Below, piece after piece: positions 9,249-17,854 of a stretch of 64,000 nt of DNA. Every line of letters begins with the position of its first letter. The first letter of the stretch is position 1. The notes under the pieces are model-generated. The model did not search any database. It was given only the letters and a program-made list of their open reading frames with translations, and had not been told where the DNA came from. Source of the DNA: Parasphingorhabdus sp. SCSIO 66989 (GTDB lineage Bacteria > Pseudomonadota > Alphaproteobacteria > Sphingomonadales > Sphingomonadaceae); assembly GCF_032852305.1 (NCBI RefSeq), contig NZ_CP136594.1, positions 3,013,501 through 3,077,500 of the forward strand, in the 5' to 3' direction. A program made the position numbers and the translations under genes.

Positions 9249-10288
9249 CCTCCTATAAGGAACATATTGATCATTTCGGCACCCTCACCGCGCAGAAAAT
9301 GCCGGTGTCGCAGCGCGTGTTCAAATGGATGGTGCTGACCAGCCTGATCTTTGTCGCGCTGTTCGTTACCTTTGTCCCTTGGGTGCAAACGGCGCAGGGC
9401 CGCGGCCAGGTTATCGCGCTCAACCCGCAGGACCGGGTACAGAATGTGACGGCGCTAGTGCCCGGGCGGATCGAAGAATGGTTTGTTCAGGATGGCCAGC
9501 GGGTCGAGGAGGGAGAAGCGATTGTCCAACTCGCAGATAATGACCCGCAACTGCTCGATCGCCTGAGGGCGGAACGCATGCAGATTACCGCCCGTATTGC
9601 TGCGGCCGAAAGTGCATTGGAAACGGCAAAGCTAGACGTTACCCGCGACAGGGCGCTTTTTGATGAAGGCCTTGGCGCCCGGCGTGAATATGAGTTGGCC
9701 AGGATTCAGGTTGCCGAGAAAGAGGCGACATTGGCCGAGGCAATGGCTGAACTGAACCGCATCGACATCAATCTCAGCCGCCAATCGATGCAGTTGGTCA
9801 CCGCGCCGCGCGACGGTGTGATCCAGCGTATCCGTGGCGGTGACAAAGCGACTTTGGTTAGCCAGGGCGATGTGCTGGCGACCTTTGCACCGATTGAAGC
9901 CGAACGCGTGGTCGAGCTCTATATTGATGGCCGCGATGTTTCTCTTATCAAGCCAGGATTCCCGGTGCGGCTGGAGTTTGAAGGCTGGCCCGCAATCCAG
10001 TTTTCCGGTTGGCCGTCAGTGGCACAAGGGATTTTTGATGGACAAGTTCGATCGATTGACCTGGCCAGCTCTCCCAATGGCCTGTTTCGCGTTCTGGTGG
10101 TCGAGCATCCTGACAAACCGGCATGGCCCAAGGAACCCTTTGTCCGCCTTGGTGCGACCGTGCGCGGCTGGGTATTGATGGAAGAAGTCTCGGTTGCCTT
10201 CGAACTCTGGCGTCAGCTTAACGACTTCCCGCTCCAGCCTGTAACCAGTAATTCGCCCGAGGCTGAAAATGGTACCAATGCGCCCTAA
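9245..10288 (+). CDS. HlyD-family membrane-fusion (periplasmic adaptor) protein
   Basis: 347 residues with a short cytoplasmic N-terminus, one membrane helix (about residues 28-50, VLTSLIFVALFVTFVPWV), a lipoyl half-motif (VPGRIEEWFVQDGQRVEEGEAI), a coiled-coil hairpin (about residues 95-180), the second lipoyl half (VTAPRDGVIQRI) and a beta-barrel domain. It would bridge the inner-membrane ABC protein and the TolC-like channel. ATGA overlap with the upstream gene and a 20-bp overlap with the downstream gene show tight translational coupling, so the three products probably form one complex. Confidence 0.9.
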   Translation: MTSYKEHIDHFGTLTAQKMPVSQRVFKWMVLTSLIFVALFVTFVPWVQTAQGRGQVIALNPQDRVQNVTALVPGRIEEWFVQDGQRVEEGEAIVQLADNDPQLLDRLRAERMQITARIAAAESALETAKLDVTRDRALFDEGLGARREYELARIQVAEKEATLAEAMAELNRIDINLSRQSMQLVTAPRDGVIQRIRGGDKATLVSQGDVLATFAPIEAERVVELYIDGRDVSLIKPGFPVRLEFEGWPAIQFSGWPSVAQGIFDGQVRSIDLASSPNGLFRVLVVEHPDKPAWPKEPFVRLGATVRGWVLMEEVSVAFELWRQLNDFPLQPVTSNSPEAENGTNAP

Positions 10289-11858
10289 GCGTTGGCAATC
10301 CGGTAAAATACTGACTGCTGCTACCGCTCTGGCAATAGCCGGTATCGGTTGCAGCATCGGTGCCGCTGCACAGGCGCAGAATATTGAACCATTGCCCCGG
10401 CCAGTGGTGCAACCCGTTCAGGAAGCACAAACTACGGTTTCGGATGGGAATATCCCTAATCTGACGCCGCCGCCGGTCAGCGCTGCACCGCGTATTGGCG
10501 AATATCTAACGCTGGATGCGCTACTGGAAAGCTCTGCCCGGCATGCGCCGCAAATCCTCGAGGCGCTCGCCGATGCGCAAGCTGCCAATGCCCGGATTAC
10601 AGCCGCGCAGGGCGCGTTTGATCTGGTATTCAATGCCGAAAGCTATTCCTATCTTTCCGGCTTTTATGGCGGCCAATATGTCAATGCGACGGCATCGCAA
10701 CCGCTCACCAATAATGGCGGCAGCATCGAGGTTGGCTATCGCAATTCGCAGGGCCGATTTCCGACCTATAATGACTTTTTCTTCACCAATCAGGTCGGCG
10801 AATTAAAGGCACGCGGCGTCTATTCACTGTTGCGTGACAATATGATTGATGATCGCCGTTTTGGCGAACGCAATGCACGGCTGAATGCGCGAGTGGCCGA
10901 GATTGAGACCAACATTGTCGCGATTGGCGTCCAGCAACGCGCAATTGAAGCCTATAATAACTGGGTCGCCGCCGCTCAGCAGTTGCGCATCTATCGTGAA
11001 TTGCTCAAGCTCGCCAATGACCGGCAATCCGGCCTCGTGCGACAGGTCCAGCTGGGCGCGCAGGCCGATATCATTCTGACCGAGAACCAACAGAATATCC
11101 TTCGGCGACAGACGCTATTGGTGCAGGCAGAGCGCAATCTGCAACAGGCGGCGAACCGCTTGTCACTGTTCTGGCGCGATGATGAAGGACGGCCCCTGCA
11201 GCCTGACCCCAATCTGATCCCTGATGATCTGCCGCAGATTTATCGCAATGGTGATGAGACCATTGAAGATGTGCTGGCGCGGCGACCCGATATCAAAATT
11301 GTCGAAACCCGGCTGGAACAGGCGCGGCTGAGGCTGCAGCTCGATGAAAACTTGTTACGGCCGCGCTTCGATGTCTTTGCCGAGGCGTCCAATGATTTCG
11401 GCTCGATCGGTGCGGGAGGCCCATCGCGCGACGGCTTTGAAACGCTTGTCGGCGTCCGCTTCTCGGTTCCGCTACAACGGCGCGAGGCGCGCGGTCGCAT
11501 CGCCGCCACACAGGCCGAAATGGAAGCCACCCGCCGCGCCCGTCAGCAAGTGGCCGAGCGCGTGGAAAACACCATAAACGACATTATCATCGATCTGCGT
11601 GCAGCGGAAAACCTGTTGCAAATCGCCCGTGACGAAGAACGCGCCGCCGAGATTATGGCCGCGGGTGAACGTCGCCTGTTCCGCGCCGGTGCGAGTGATT
11701 TCTTCCTCGTCAATCTGCGTGAGGAAGCCGCTGCCAATGCCAGCATCCGTCGCCTACAAGCCGAATTTAACTTAGCCGCCGCCCGCGCCGATCTGGCTGC
11801 TGCTTCGGCGGACTTCGCCACGCTGGGCCTGGAAAGCGGGATCGGGATATTGCCTTGA
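10269..11858 (+). CDS. TolC-like outer-membrane efflux channel
   Basis: 529 residues with an N-terminal signal sequence (cleavage near AAAQAQ) and a Pro-rich linker, then the long alternating helices and strands typical of TolC-family trimers. Examples are the segments ARRPDIKIVETRLEQARLRLQLDENLLRPRF and GVRFSVPLQRREARGRIAATQAEM, which correspond to the family's repeated helix-barrel halves. Start ATG 10269 has a GAGG about 8 nt upstream; ATG 10278 is an alternative. It ends the export operon and is followed at once by a palindromic repeat that probably terminates transcription from both sides. Confidence 0.88.
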   Translation: MVPMRPKRWQSGKILTAATALAIAGIGCSIGAAAQAQNIEPLPRPVVQPVQEAQTTVSDGNIPNLTPPPVSAAPRIGEYLTLDALLESSARHAPQILEALADAQAANARITAAQGAFDLVFNAESYSYLSGFYGGQYVNATASQPLTNNGGSIEVGYRNSQGRFPTYNDFFFTNQVGELKARGVYSLLRDNMIDDRRFGERNARLNARVAEIETNIVAIGVQQRAIEAYNNWVAAAQQLRIYRELLKLANDRQSGLVRQVQLGAQADIILTENQQNILRRQTLLVQAERNLQQAANRLSLFWRDDEGRPLQPDPNLIPDDLPQIYRNGDETIEDVLARRPDIKIVETRLEQARLRLQLDENLLRPRFDVFAEASNDFGSIGAGGPSRDGFETLVGVRFSVPLQRREARGRIAATQAEMEATRRARQQVAERVENTINDIIIDLRAAENLLQIARDEERAAEIMAAGERRLFRAGASDFFLVNLREEAAANASIRRLQAEFNLAAARADLAAASADFATLGLESGIGILP

Positions 11859-11866
11859 GCGATACA

Positions 11867-11995
11867 CCCCTCCTCTTCAGAGGAGGGGCAGTGAGACTTA
11901 AGGCTGTAAGGCCCTTAGTCGCAGCGGGGTGGTGCGGCGGCCCGCGCTGCACTTTTTGACTCCACCACCCCAACCCCTCCTCTGAAGAGGAGGGG
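11867..11995. repeat. Intergenic palindromic repeat, family 2, copy 1
   Basis: Two near-identical hairpins of the CCCCTCCTCT-AGAGGAGGGG type (11867-11888 and 11974-11995) enclose a ~85-bp core containing GTGAGACTTA and TTAGTCGCAGCGGGGTGG. The same core is found at 62846-62989. It sits between the convergent tolC-like and moaC genes and may act as a two-way terminator. Confidence 0.7.
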
Positions 11996-12478
11996 CTAAT
12001 TGGTTGCCGCCCAATCACCGGACTGGCCACCCGACTTCGCTACCAGCCTGATCTCGCCAATCACCATGCCGCGATCGACAGCCTTAAGCATATCATAAAG
12101 GGTCAGGCACGCCACACCCACCGCTGTCAGCGCTTCCATTTCCACCCCGGTTTGCGCCTGCGTTTCCACCTCTGCTTCAACCAGAACCGCCGACTGTTCT
12201 TCATTACATTCCAGCGACAAAGCCACTTTGGAGAGCGGCAGGCTGTGGCAAAGGGGAATCAGCTCCGCCGTGCGTTTGGCCGCCATAATCCCGGCGAGCC
12301 GTGCGGTGCCAAGGACATCGCCCTTTTTGCTGTCGCCCGAAACGATCTGTGCCAATGCTGCAGCAGACATACTCACCCGGCCCTGCGCAACCGCACGGCG
12401 GTGCGTCACCGGCTTTGCACCGACATCGACCATATGCGCCTGCCCGGCTTCGTCAAAGTGCGTGAGCTTGTCAGCCAT
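11996..12478 (-). CDS. moaC: Cyclic pyranopterin monophosphate synthase (molybdenum cofactor)
   Basis: Converts the MoaA product to cyclic pyranopterin monophosphate. 160 residues from ATG 12478, the usual family length; an upstream in-frame start at 12502 would overlap moaE by 32 bp. The family signature is clear: [40 protein letters not shown] with the catalytic region, [18 protein letters not shown], and the conserved Asp in [10 protein letters not shown]. It overlaps the end of moaE by 8 bp, so it is the last gene of the moa operon. Confidence 0.96.
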   Translation of the reverse strand: MADKLTHFDEAGQAHMVDVGAKPVTHRRAVAQGRVSMSAAALAQIVSGDSKKGDVLGTARLAGIMAAKRTAELIPLCHSLPLSKVALSLECNEEQSAVLVEAEVETQAQTGVEMEALTAVGVACLTLYDMLKAVDRGMVIGEIRLVAKSGGQSGDWAATN

Positions 12479-12950
12479 TGGCTTTGTACTCCCAGCGCTC
12501 ACGATCCTGAATATCCTCGGCGCGCGGTTCTATCCATTTGGTGCCATTAGCGGTTATCTCGCATTTCCAGAAAGCCGCCTCGGTCTTGAGCCAATCCATC
12601 AGAAAATCGGTTGCTTCAAAAGCCGCACGACGATGGCGCGCACTCGTGGCGACAAAGACAATCGGATCACCAGGCACCATATCGCCGACACGGTGGACGA
12701 TATGGCACTGACCGATACTCCAACATGCGCGTACCTTTGCTACACCCTTAGCAATGCTCGCTTCAGTGAAGCCGGGATAATGCTCCAGACGTAAACTCCG
12801 CACCTGCTTATCATCCTGCGTATCTGGCCGGGCAATACCGGTGAAGCTCACTATTGCGCCATCACCCGCGACCTTGTCGCGCATCAGGCGATGTTCGGTC
12901 TGAGGATCAAGCGGTGCAGCGGTGCAAACAATCTTATCAGGTTCAGCCAT
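12471..12950 (-). CDS. moaE: Molybdopterin synthase large (catalytic) subunit
   Basis: With MoaD thiocarboxylate it inserts the dithiolene sulfurs that make molybdopterin. 159 residues with the MoaE core: [71 protein letters not shown] and the active-site Lys in NGTKWIE. It is separated from moaD by 112 bp that contain a family 3 repeat, the only break in an otherwise overlapping operon. Confidence 0.96.
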   Translation of the reverse strand: MAEPDKIVCTAAPLDPQTEHRLMRDKVAGDGAIVSFTGIARPDTQDDKQVRSLRLEHYPGFTEASIAKGVAKVRACWSIGQCHIVHRVGDMVPGDPIVFVATSARHRRAAFEATDFLMDWLKTEAAFWKCEITANGTKWIEPRAEDIQDRERWEYKANG

Positions 12951-12957
12951 TATAACA

Positions 12958-13030
12958 CCGTTAGCCCTGAGCTTGTCGAAGGGCGCTTATCGATACGAGA
13001 GACGGGCTTCGACAAGCTCAGCCCTAACGG
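12958..13030. repeat. Intergenic inverted repeat, family 3, copy 1 (inside the moa operon)
   Basis: Arms 12958-12980 and 13008-13030 pair around TGAGCTTGTCGAA/TTCGACAAGCTCA, with a short unmatched stretch (CCC against CCC). Similar elements occur at 15093-15176 and, decayed, at 58392-58450. This copy lies between moaD and moaE. Confidence 0.7.
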
Positions 13031-13062
13031 TCTTTGGTTGATTGCGCTCCAGTGCAAAGTCC

Positions 13063-13320
13063 CTACCCTCCACTGACGGGAGATAGCAGCGCCACCTCAT
13101 CGCCATCACGCAGGATATGATCGAACGGCACCACTGCCTGATTGACCGCAACGCGAAACCGCGGATGCTCAACCGAGGTTTCAAGGCCATTATGCTCGAT
13201 GCATAGGGCATTGAGCAGCTTCTCCACCGTCTCACCCTCAGATATCGAGCGCCGGGCCTGAACAATCATCTCACCAATCTGACCAAAGGCCAGCAGCGTG
13301 ATATGCGCTTCTCCGCTCAC
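13063..13320 (-). CDS. moaD: Molybdopterin synthase sulfur carrier subunit
   Basis: An 85-residue ubiquitin-fold protein that ends in the required Gly-Gly (LLSPVSGG), whose C-terminus is activated and thiolated before sulfur donation to the MoaE-bound precursor. Other landmarks: an N-terminal beta strand (HITLLAFGQIGE) and the VAVNQAVV...DGDEVALLSPVSGG ending. The start is GTG at 13320 and overlaps the moaA stop by 4 bp (GTGA), so it is translated in step with moaA. Confidence 0.95.
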   Translation of the reverse strand: MSGEAHITLLAFGQIGEMIVQARRSISEGETVEKLLNALCIEHNGLETSVEHPRFRVAVNQAVVPFDHILRDGDEVALLSPVSGG

Positions 13321-14315
13321 CCGCCAGTCACCGCCATCGCGCGCGACACAGCGGGGCGTTGCTCGCTTATTGCCGCAACGAAATCATGTTCCGCCGGTTT
13401 TTGTCGAAGCGCTTTGCCGATCAATGCTGCCAGGGCAGTATCATCCCCGCCGCTGCGCATAAGATGGCGGAAATCAAAATAGAGATCGTGGCCAAGGCAG
13501 GGATAAAGCCGCCCGTTTGCGGTGATGCGGATGCGGTTGCATGAGGCGCAGAAATTGCCGCTCATTGGCGCGATAAACCCGATATCGCCGCCGGTTTCCT
13601 TCACCCGGTAATAGCGCGATGGTCCAGCGGTCCGGCGCTCTGTCGGCTGCAGGGTCCAGCGCTCGGCCAGTCTCTCTTTGACTGTCGCCAGCGATAGATA
13701 CTCGGCATCCGCAGCACCACTGGCCATGGGCATCTTCTCGATCAGCACAATATCATGCCCCTCGCCATGCGCCCACTGCACCATATCCACCACTTCATCA
13801 GCATTATGCGCGCCATCGACGACCATGTTGATCTTGATCCGCAGCCCGGCTGCTTTTGCTGCGGCGATACCCTCCAGCACCGTATCCAACTGGCCCAATC
13901 GGGTGATCGCGGCAAAACGGTTAGGGTCAAGGCTATCGAGAGAGACATTGACCCGCCTCATACCCAGCGCCGCCAGATCATCAGCATGGCGCGCCAGTCT
14001 GGTGCCATTGGTGGTAAGCAGCAATTCCGACAGCCCCGTTTCTAAATGCCGCGACAGGCGGCGCATCAGTGGCAGCGTGTCACTGCGCACCAGCGGTTCA
14101 CCGCCGGTAATGCGGATGCGATCAACGCCATGGGCGACAAAGAGGCTCGCGAGCCGGTCCAGTTCCTCAAGGCTGAGCAGATCATGACGCGGCGCAAATT
14201 TTTGGTCGCGCGGCATACAATAGGTGCAGCGCAGATCGCAGCGGTCGGTCACCGACAGCCGCACATAGCGCACTGCACGGTCATGCGCATCGATCAGGGG
14301 AGCAGCGGAGGTCAT
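13317..14315 (-). CDS. moaA: GTP 3',8-cyclase (radical SAM, molybdenum cofactor)
   Basis: Catalyses the first step of molybdopterin synthesis from GTP. 332 residues from ATG 14315; longer in-frame starts lie inside the upstream transporter gene and are unlikely because 14315 makes an exact ATGA overlap with it. The N-terminal radical-SAM cluster is CDLRCTYC, followed by RITGGEPLVR. The second, substrate-binding 4Fe-4S site begins FCASCNRIR and ends with Cys in GRLYPCLG. The C-terminus ends in Gly-Gly (AVTGG), needed for activity in MoaA proteins. It precedes moaD with a 4-bp overlap. Confidence 0.97.
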   Translation of the reverse strand: MTSAAPLIDAHDRAVRYVRLSVTDRCDLRCTYCMPRDQKFAPRHDLLSLEELDRLASLFVAHGVDRIRITGGEPLVRSDTLPLMRRLSRHLETGLSELLLTTNGTRLARHADDLAALGMRRVNVSLDSLDPNRFAAITRLGQLDTVLEGIAAAKAAGLRIKINMVVDGAHNADEVVDMVQWAHGEGHDIVLIEKMPMASGAADAEYLSLATVKERLAERWTLQPTERRTAGPSRYYRVKETGGDIGFIAPMSGNFCASCNRIRITANGRLYPCLGHDLYFDFRHLMRSGGDDTALAALIGKALRQKPAEHDFVAAISEQRPAVSRAMAVTGG

Positions 14316-15079
14316 GCGCTGATAGTAAGCCAAATCAGCCGCAGGGCAACCATCAGGATCAACAGACCGGTGCCGCGCTGCATCCAGATAAGCGGCAGTT
14401 TCTTCGCGCCGAGCCAGGAACCGATAGCGCCGCCGATAAGGACGGCGGGGAGCAGCGGCCAATAGCTGATCAGCGCAGCTATGGCTTCGGCATCACCGGC
14501 GAGCCTGGCATAATGTCCCGACAGGCCGGCGATGGAATTGCCGACGATAAACAGCGACGCCGTCCCTGCAATCGATCGACTATCGCCCCAATGGGTGAGA
14601 TAGAGCAGAGGTGCCAGAAATATCCCGCCGCCAATCCCGACAATACCAGCGAGCAGGCCGAGACAGGCAGACGCCGCGAACAGGCCATAGCCCTGTAATG
14701 CGCCCGCACCTTGCTCGAGTTCGACCGAAAGCGGCGGTCGGTAGAGTAGCATCAGCCCGCCAGCGACACCGAGCGAAGCGCCCAGAAGCCCGATGAACCA
14801 GAGCTGGGGAATTGCAAGCAACCCGCCGATCCATGCAAAAGGCAGCGCAATTACCACCAATGGAAACGCCCGCCGCCAGGGAATATGCCCTGCCCGCGCA
14901 AAACGCCAGCAACCGCCGGTAGTGACTGCAATATTGCAGATCAGCGAGAGTGCGGGGAGAATACGATAGTCGGTTCCTGCCAGCGCCAGCAGTGCCGTAT
15001 AGCTAGACCCACCGCCAAAGCCGACAGCAGCATAGAGCAATGCAATCAGAAGAAAGGCGGGAGCGAGGAGCCAGGGCAT
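14312..15079 (-). CDS. TSUP (TauE/SafE) family membrane transporter heading the moa operon
   Basis: 255 residues with about eight hydrophobic segments arranged as two repeats, each with the glycine-rich family motif: GFGGGSSYTALLALAG near residue 20 and GIVGIGGGIFLAPLL near residue 147. TSUP proteins move sulfur-containing or organic anions such as sulfite or sulfoacetate. The 4-bp overlap with moaA makes it the first gene of the moa operon, so it may serve the cofactor pathway or its enzymes, for instance by handling sulfite or another oxyanion. Substrate not determinable from sequence. Confidence 0.85.
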   Translation of the reverse strand: MPWLLAPAFLLIALLYAAVGFGGGSSYTALLALAGTDYRILPALSLICNIAVTTGGCWRFARAGHIPWRRAFPLVVIALPFAWIGGLLAIPQLWFIGLLGASLGVAGGLMLLYRPPLSVELEQGAGALQGYGLFAASACLGLLAGIVGIGGGIFLAPLLYLTHWGDSRSIAGTASLFIVGNSIAGLSGHYARLAGDAEAIAALISYWPLLPAVLIGGAIGSWLGAKKLPLIWMQRGTGLLILMVALRLIWLTISA

Positions 15080-15092
15080 GATAGTTCAATTA

Positions 15093-15176
15093 CCGTAAAC
15101 CCTGAGCCTGTCGAGGGGCGCTTCTCCGTATAGTGCCAAATCGAGAAGCGGGCTTCGACAGGCTCAGCCCTGACGG
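15093..15176. repeat. Intergenic inverted repeat, family 3, copy 2
   Basis: Arms at 15093-15114 and 15155-15176 (CCTGAGCCTGTCGA paired with TCGACAGGCTCAG) around a ~40-bp loop. It is located upstream of the TSUP-moa operon and belongs to the same family as 12958-13030. Confidence 0.7.
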
Positions 15177-15233
15177 TTTTCGTTAGACCGATTTCACGAA
15201 CCTCACCCGAAGTTTGAGGGCAAGAGAAAAGGG

Positions 15234-15321
15234 TGGTGCGGACGGCGGGACTCGAACCCGCACACCCAGTGATGGATAGCAGATTTTAAGTCTGCTGCGT
15301 CTACCATTTCGCCACGTCCGC
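15234..15321 (-). tRNA. tRNA-Leu (anticodon UAA)
   Basis: On the minus strand the 88-nt sequence starts GCGGACGTGGCGAAATGG and ends CGTCCGCACCA with the CCA encoded. The anticodon stem GCAGA/TCTGC encloses the loop CTTAAAA, which gives anticodon TAA. The T arm is CGGGTTCGAGTCCCG, and the long variable arm fits a class II leucine tRNA. Confidence 0.97.
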
Positions 15322-15433
15322 TTTAGGCCACATACGGCCTAGGTCGCAGCGCTGTCGCATCACGCAAGCGAAAGTGCAAGGGGAAGCAAGAACGTTTTCA
15401 AAGTTTTGGGAGAGGCTTAGAGGCCGTGTGCAA

Positions 15434-15712
15434 TCAGCTATTCAGCCGCTCGCGCATTTCCTTGCCAGGTTTGAAATAGGGAACGCGCTTGGCAGGCACA
15501 TCCACCGCCTCGCCGGTGCGCGGATTGCGGCCCTTGCGTGGTTCGCGCTTGCGGGTTGAGAAAGCACCAAAGCCGCGCAGTTCGACCCGGCCATCCTCGG
15601 CCAGTTGCTGGATGATCTGGTTAAAGAAGATATCGACGATCTTCTCGATCTCGTCCGGTTTCAGTTCGGGATTTTCATCAGCCAGTTTCTGCAACAACTC
15701 GGAACGGATCAT
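15434..15712 (-). CDS. ihfB: Integration host factor subunit beta
   Basis: A 92-residue DNA-bending protein from ATG 15712 (GGGAGAG just upstream); starting at 15727 would add five non-family residues. The family pattern is complete: [67 protein letters not shown], including the Pro in RNPRTG that intercalates into DNA. IHF-beta rather than HU is supported by the position after rpsA, a widely conserved order in proteobacteria. Confidence 0.95.
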   Translation of the reverse strand: MIRSELLQKLADENPELKPDEIEKIVDIFFNQIIQQLAEDGRVELRGFGAFSTRKREPRKGRNPRTGEAVDVPAKRVPYFKPGKEMRERLNS

Positions 15713-15888
15713 CACGCGCTCTCCCAATATGGTGTCTCTGGTCCCGCATCACACAGATCTGGATCACCATCATGCTTGCCGGGTTTGCGCCTTTTACCTC
15801 CCCGGCGCATGTCCCAAGTGTTAACAGTGACAGAAGTTGCGAGAAATTACAATGCCATGCGCCGTTTTTGGCTCTGTATGATACAAAA

Positions 15889-15916
15889 ACGGGAGCAGAT
15901 GTGCATCTGCTCCCGT
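15889..15916 (-). terminator. Rho-independent terminator of rpsA
   Basis: Perfect 12-bp stem ACGGGAGCAGAT / ATCTGCTCCCGT with loop GTGC, followed on the minus strand by TTTTTG. It lies 34 bp past the rpsA stop codon and separates rpsA from ihfB. Confidence 0.9.
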
Positions 15917-15949
15917 TGAATGTCGCAATCCTCGATAAGAAGAGGCGGC

Positions 15950-17647
15950 TTAGTCCTTCTTCTTGAGCGCTTCGCCCAGAATGTCGCCAAGGCTGGCACC
16001 CGAGTCGGACGAACCATATTGCTCGACCGCCTGCTTCTCTTCGGCGAGCTGATGCGCCTTGATCGAGAAGTTCGGCTTTTTCGAACGGTCAAAACCGGCG
16101 ACAACCGCGTCAACCTTCTGACCGGTCTGGAAACGATCCGGACGCTGTTCGTCACGGTCACGGCCAAGGTCAGAACGCTTGATAAAGCCGGTCGCACCGT
16201 CTTCGCCTGCCTGTACCTCAAGACCGCCATCGCGCACTTCAAGAACGGTAACGGTAACAACCTGACCCTTGCGCAGGCCACTGCTGTCACCGCCGACGGC
16301 CGGTGCGCCTTTTTCAAGCTGCTTCATGCCGAGCGAGATACGTTCCTTCTCGGCGTCGATGTCCAGAACAATGGCTTTCACCTCTTCGCCCTTGCGGTGC
16401 AGGTTGAGCGCGTCCTCGCCGGAAATGCCCCATGCAATATCCGACATGTGCACCATACCGTCGACATCGCCATCGAGACCAATGAATAGGCCGAATTCGG
16501 TGGCGTTCTTGACTTCGCCCTCGACTTCGCTGCCGACAGGATGCGCTTCTGCAAAAGCTTCCCATGGATTGCTCTGCGCCTGTTTCAGGCCGAGCGAAAT
16601 ACGACGCTTGTCGCTGTCAACCTCGAGAACAACAACCTCGACTTCCTGGCTGGTCGAAACGATCTTGCCGGGGTGAACATTCTTCTTGGTCCAGCTCATT
16701 TCGGAAACGTGGACCAGACCTTCAATGCCGGCTTCCAGCTCAACAAAGGCACCATATTCGGTGATGTTGGTAACTGCGCCCTTGAGCTTCGCGCCGAGCG
16801 GATATTTTGCTGCTGCGCCTTCCCATGGATCGCTTTCAAGCTGCTTCATGCCAAGCGAAATGCGCTGGGTTTCCTGATTGATACGGACGATCTGCACCTT
16901 GGCGGTATCGCCGATATTGACCACTTCGCTGGGGTGGTTGATGCGCTTATAGCTCATGTCGGTGACGTGGAGCAGGCCATCAATGCCGCCCAGATCAACG
17001 AACGCACCATAATCCGTGATGTTCTTGACCACGCCTTCGATCACCTGACCTTCGGTGAGGTTCTGGATCAGGCCGGAGCGCTGTTCAGCGCGGGTTTCTT
17101 CAAGCACAGCGCGACGCGAAACAACGATATTGCCGCGACGACGGTCCATTTTGAGGATCTGGAAAGGCTGAGGAATATCCATCAGCGGAGTAACGTCACG
17201 CACCGGGCGGATATCAACCTGGCTGCCGGGCAGGAAGGCCACGGCGCCATCCAGATCAACGGTGAAGCCGCCTTTAACGCGACCGTAGATCACGCCTTCA
17301 ACGCGCTTGCCTTCGCCAAATTCTGCTTCCAGCTTGTCCCATGCGGCTTCGCGGCGGGCACGGTCGCGCGACAGCATTGCTTCACCATCGGCATTTTCCA
17401 CGCGGTCGACATAGACCTCAACTTCATCACCGATATTTAGATCGGCTTTCTGACCGGGCGCTGCAAATTCGCGCAGGGCCACACGGCCTTCGGATTTCAG
17501 ACCCACATCGATGACAGCCTTGTCATTTTCGATGCCGGTTACGGTGCCTTTGACAACGCGGCCTTCAAAGCCGCCATCTTCGCCACCTAGTGATTCGTTG
17601 AGCATTGCCGCGAAATCATCGCGTGTTGGGTTTGCCGCAGAGGCCAT
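15950..17647 (-). CDS. rpsA: 30S ribosomal protein S1
   Basis: 565 residues built of six S1 (OB-fold) RNA-binding repeats. Repeats 3-6 are plain from their recurring signatures: ITDYGAFVDLGGIDGLLHVTDMSY, ITEYGAFVELEAGIEGLVHVSEMSW, ATEFGLFIGLDGDVDGMVHMSDIAW, each closed by ISLGMKQ/ISLGLKQ. S1 binds mRNA leaders and delivers them to the ribosome. The 206-bp gap from cmk probably carries an rpsA promoter and leader; a strong terminator follows the gene. Start ATG 17647 has AAGGA about 8 nt upstream. Confidence 0.97.
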   Translation of the reverse strand: MASAANPTRDDFAAMLNESLGGEDGGFEGRVVKGTVTGIENDKAVIDVGLKSEGRVALREFAAPGQKADLNIGDEVEVYVDRVENADGEAMLSRDRARREAAWDKLEAEFGEGKRVEGVIYGRVKGGFTVDLDGAVAFLPGSQVDIRPVRDVTPLMDIPQPFQILKMDRRRGNIVVSRRAVLEETRAEQRSGLIQNLTEGQVIEGVVKNITDYGAFVDLGGIDGLLHVTDMSYKRINHPSEVVNIGDTAKVQIVRINQETQRISLGMKQLESDPWEGAAAKYPLGAKLKGAVTNITEYGAFVELEAGIEGLVHVSEMSWTKKNVHPGKIVSTSQEVEVVVLEVDSDKRRISLGLKQAQSNPWEAFAEAHPVGSEVEGEVKNATEFGLFIGLDGDVDGMVHMSDIAWGISGEDALNLHRKGEEVKAIVLDIDAEKERISLGMKQLEKGAPAVGGDSSGLRKGQVVTVTVLEVRDGGLEVQAGEDGATGFIKRSDLGRDRDEQRPDRFQTGQKVDAVVAGFDRSKKPNFSIKAHQLAEEKQAVEQYGSSDSGASLGDILGEALKKKD

Positions 17648-17854
17648 ATGGTAATCCTTAGTATTTGTCTTTTTCCGGCCAACCGGTTGTCTCCGGTGGT
17701 CTTGGGCCGACCTGCCGCCAATACCGAATATATTGGCAGCATTCTCAAGACGTTAGCTTTGGTCCTACAGCAGATAGAAGCGCCAAAAGCGACAGCCGAG
17801 AGAAGCGCTATTGGCTTCTTCGTCTGTCGGTCACACTTTTTGTGTAGTGGGCCG

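Noticed and set aside
15079-15233. Molybdenum cofactor riboswitch before the moa operon
   Set aside because: The upstream DNA is a family 3 inverted repeat plus the tRNA end; no Moco riboswitch-like core could be recognised.
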